Assembly: GCF_003202285.1 (NCBI RefSeq)
Contig: NZ_MASW01000001.1
Coordinates: forward strand, 1,426,001 to 1,490,000
Length of the DNA stretch: 64,000 bases
From: Prauserella muralis
Lineage (GTDB): Bacteria; Actinomycetota; Actinomycetes; Mycobacteriales; Pseudonocardiaceae
Direction: 5' to 3'
The notes below the pieces were generated by a model. It was not told where the DNA came from, made no database searches, and was given only the letters and a program-made list of their open reading frames with translations. Positions 63,203 to 64,000 of the stretch are shown here, one piece after another. Each line of letters opens with the position of its first letter. Position 1 is the first letter of the stretch. Made by a program: the position numbers and the translations under genes.

Positions 63203-64000
63203 CTAGTCCTGTGATCTGCGGGCAACCGGCGCGAACCGCCGCGTGGGCAGGTCGCCGTCGTGGCTCGGCGCGCCGTTGCCGTTGCCGTTGGTCGCCGCGG
63301 GCACCGGCGCGAACCGGGTCGTGGGCGCGTCGAACACGGCGCCGTCGGCGAGCCGGGTCCGGCCCCGCAGCGCGGTGTGCAGGCCCTCCCAGAGGGTCCC
63401 GTCGCTGCGGTCGCGCGGGTCGGGGTCGACGAGCACCACGCCGACGACCGGGATCTCCAGGTCGGCGAGCTGGCGCGCCACGGTGTGCAGCCACGCGGTC
63501 TCGGCCTGTCCGGCGCGCACGACGAGTACCGTCTCGGCCCCGAGCGCGCGCACGTCGGTCCACGCGGTGCCGGGCGCGACCGAGCCCACACCGATCACCC
63601 GCCCGGTGTGTGGTCCCGAACCGGGTTCGACCACGCGGATCGGACCCTCGGGCATGGTCAGCTCGGTGCCCGCCAGGTCGTTGATCACGGTGATCTCGCC
63701 ATCGGTCGCCAGCTCCCCGGCCAGGTCCGCGGCCAGTGCCGCGGTCATCCTCGGGCAGCCCAGATCCAGCAACGAGAGGGGGGAGGTGTCGTCGCGGGCG
63801 ATCCTGGCCACCGTCACCGCGACGCGCCTGCGGTCGGTGACCCTGCGCGAACGCCGCCACAGGCGGGACGGTCCCTTCGGCGGGGTCGCCAGCTGTGCGA
63901 TGACGGAGGCACCGAGGTGCTCGGAGATCTCCCTGCGCAGTACCGGCCGGTCGCGGAGCAGGCTCGTCACCGTCACCAGGCCCAGCCCCGCCGCGAGCCC
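63203..64000 (-). CDS. Wzz/tyrosine-kinase-like chain-length protein, C-terminal part
   Basis: At least 265 residues, running off the window end at its N terminus. The first residues visible (GLAAGLGLVTVTSLL) look like the end of the second Wzz membrane helix, followed by a cytoplasmic domain resembling a bacterial tyrosine kinase fold (VLVVRAGQAETAWLHTVARQ, PVVGVVLVDPD) but with no recognisable Walker A, so probably inactive as a kinase. The tail has two RFAPV repeats. Controls polysaccharide chain length and export, by family. A 45-nt gap precedes asnB. Confidence 0.7.
   Translation of the reverse strand, partial: GLAAGLGLVTVTSLLRDRPVLRREISEHLGASVIAQLATPPKGPSRLWRRSRRVTDRRRVAVTVARIARDDTSPLSLLDLGCPRMTAALAADLAGELATDGEITVINDLAGTELTMPEGPIRVVEPGSGPHTGRVIGVGSVAPGTAWTDVRALGAETVLVVRAGQAETAWLHTVARQLADLEIPVVGVVLVDPDPRDRSDGTLWEGLHTALRGRTRLADGAVFDAPTTRFAPVPAATNGNGNGAPSHDGDLPTRRFAPVARRSQD

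Overview
High-GC actinobacterial chromosome segment, probably from a Pseudonocardiaceae-type organism (Amycolatopsis/Saccharomonospora/Prauserella-like). The reasons are very high GC, many GTG starts and 4-base ATGA/GTGA gene overlaps, a full NADH dehydrogenase operon feeding menaquinone, DUF3558 lipoproteins with type VII secretion (ESX) partners, and an F420-type oxidoreductase. The genus call is inference. There is no rRNA, tRNA, CRISPR array or recognisable insertion sequence.

Layout. (1) 1-15764 (+): respiratory complex I operon nuoB(partial)-C-D-E-F-G-H-I-J-K-L-M-N. Two tiny, mutually homologous, translationally coupled ORFs sit between nuoL and nuoM. (2) 15768-21191 (-): an ESX substrate locus with three tandem pairs (PE-like secreted protein + DUF3558 lipoprotein), then a PPE-like protein and an EspG-like chaperone. 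The pairs are mosaics of near-identical and divergent blocks. (3) 21419-23736 (+): polyprenyl diphosphate synthase (menaquinone side chain) and a sunset-domain membrane protein. (4) 23814-26788 (-): 2-oxoacid:ferredoxin oxidoreductase korAB. 26922-28302: divergent Lrp/AsnC regulator and DDAH-family hydrolase. (5) 28313-31791 (-): TroABCD-like Mn/Zn ABC importer. (6) 32028-41457 (+): a nine-gene, mostly overlapping nucleotide-sugar/glycan operon (C-methyltransferase, nucleotidyltransferase, PIG-L deacetylase, SDR, DUF4910, flippase, pyruvyltransferase, 3,5-epimerase, class III aminotransferase) with no glycosyltransferase. (7) 41454-42521 (-): F420-type oxidoreductase and PAP2 phosphatase. (8) 42632-51733: a lasso peptide cluster. 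A left operon (RRE/PqqD protein B1, truncated AsnB-like cyclase C1, B2 protease, HPr-kinase-like protein) converges on an ABC exporter across an array of 21-bp repeats. Divergent from the exporter are two 45-residue precursor genes missed by ORF calling, a second truncated cyclase C2 and a TOPRIM protein. A nucleotidyltransferase and a methyltransferase follow on the other strand. (9) 51796-64000: exopolysaccharide genes (beta-helix protein, polymerase/ligase, GT2, GT4, heparinase-like, two-domain oxidoreductase, asnB, Wzz-like partial).

How it fits together. The lasso cluster is embedded between two halves of a glycan locus: sugar building and flipping on the left, glycosyltransferases and polymerase on the right. 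Both lasso precursors end in Ser and lie beside an HPr-kinase-like protein and a nucleotidyltransferase, so a phosphorylated and perhaps further decorated lasso tail is predicted. No computational search was run; family assignments rest on motifs recognised by eye.
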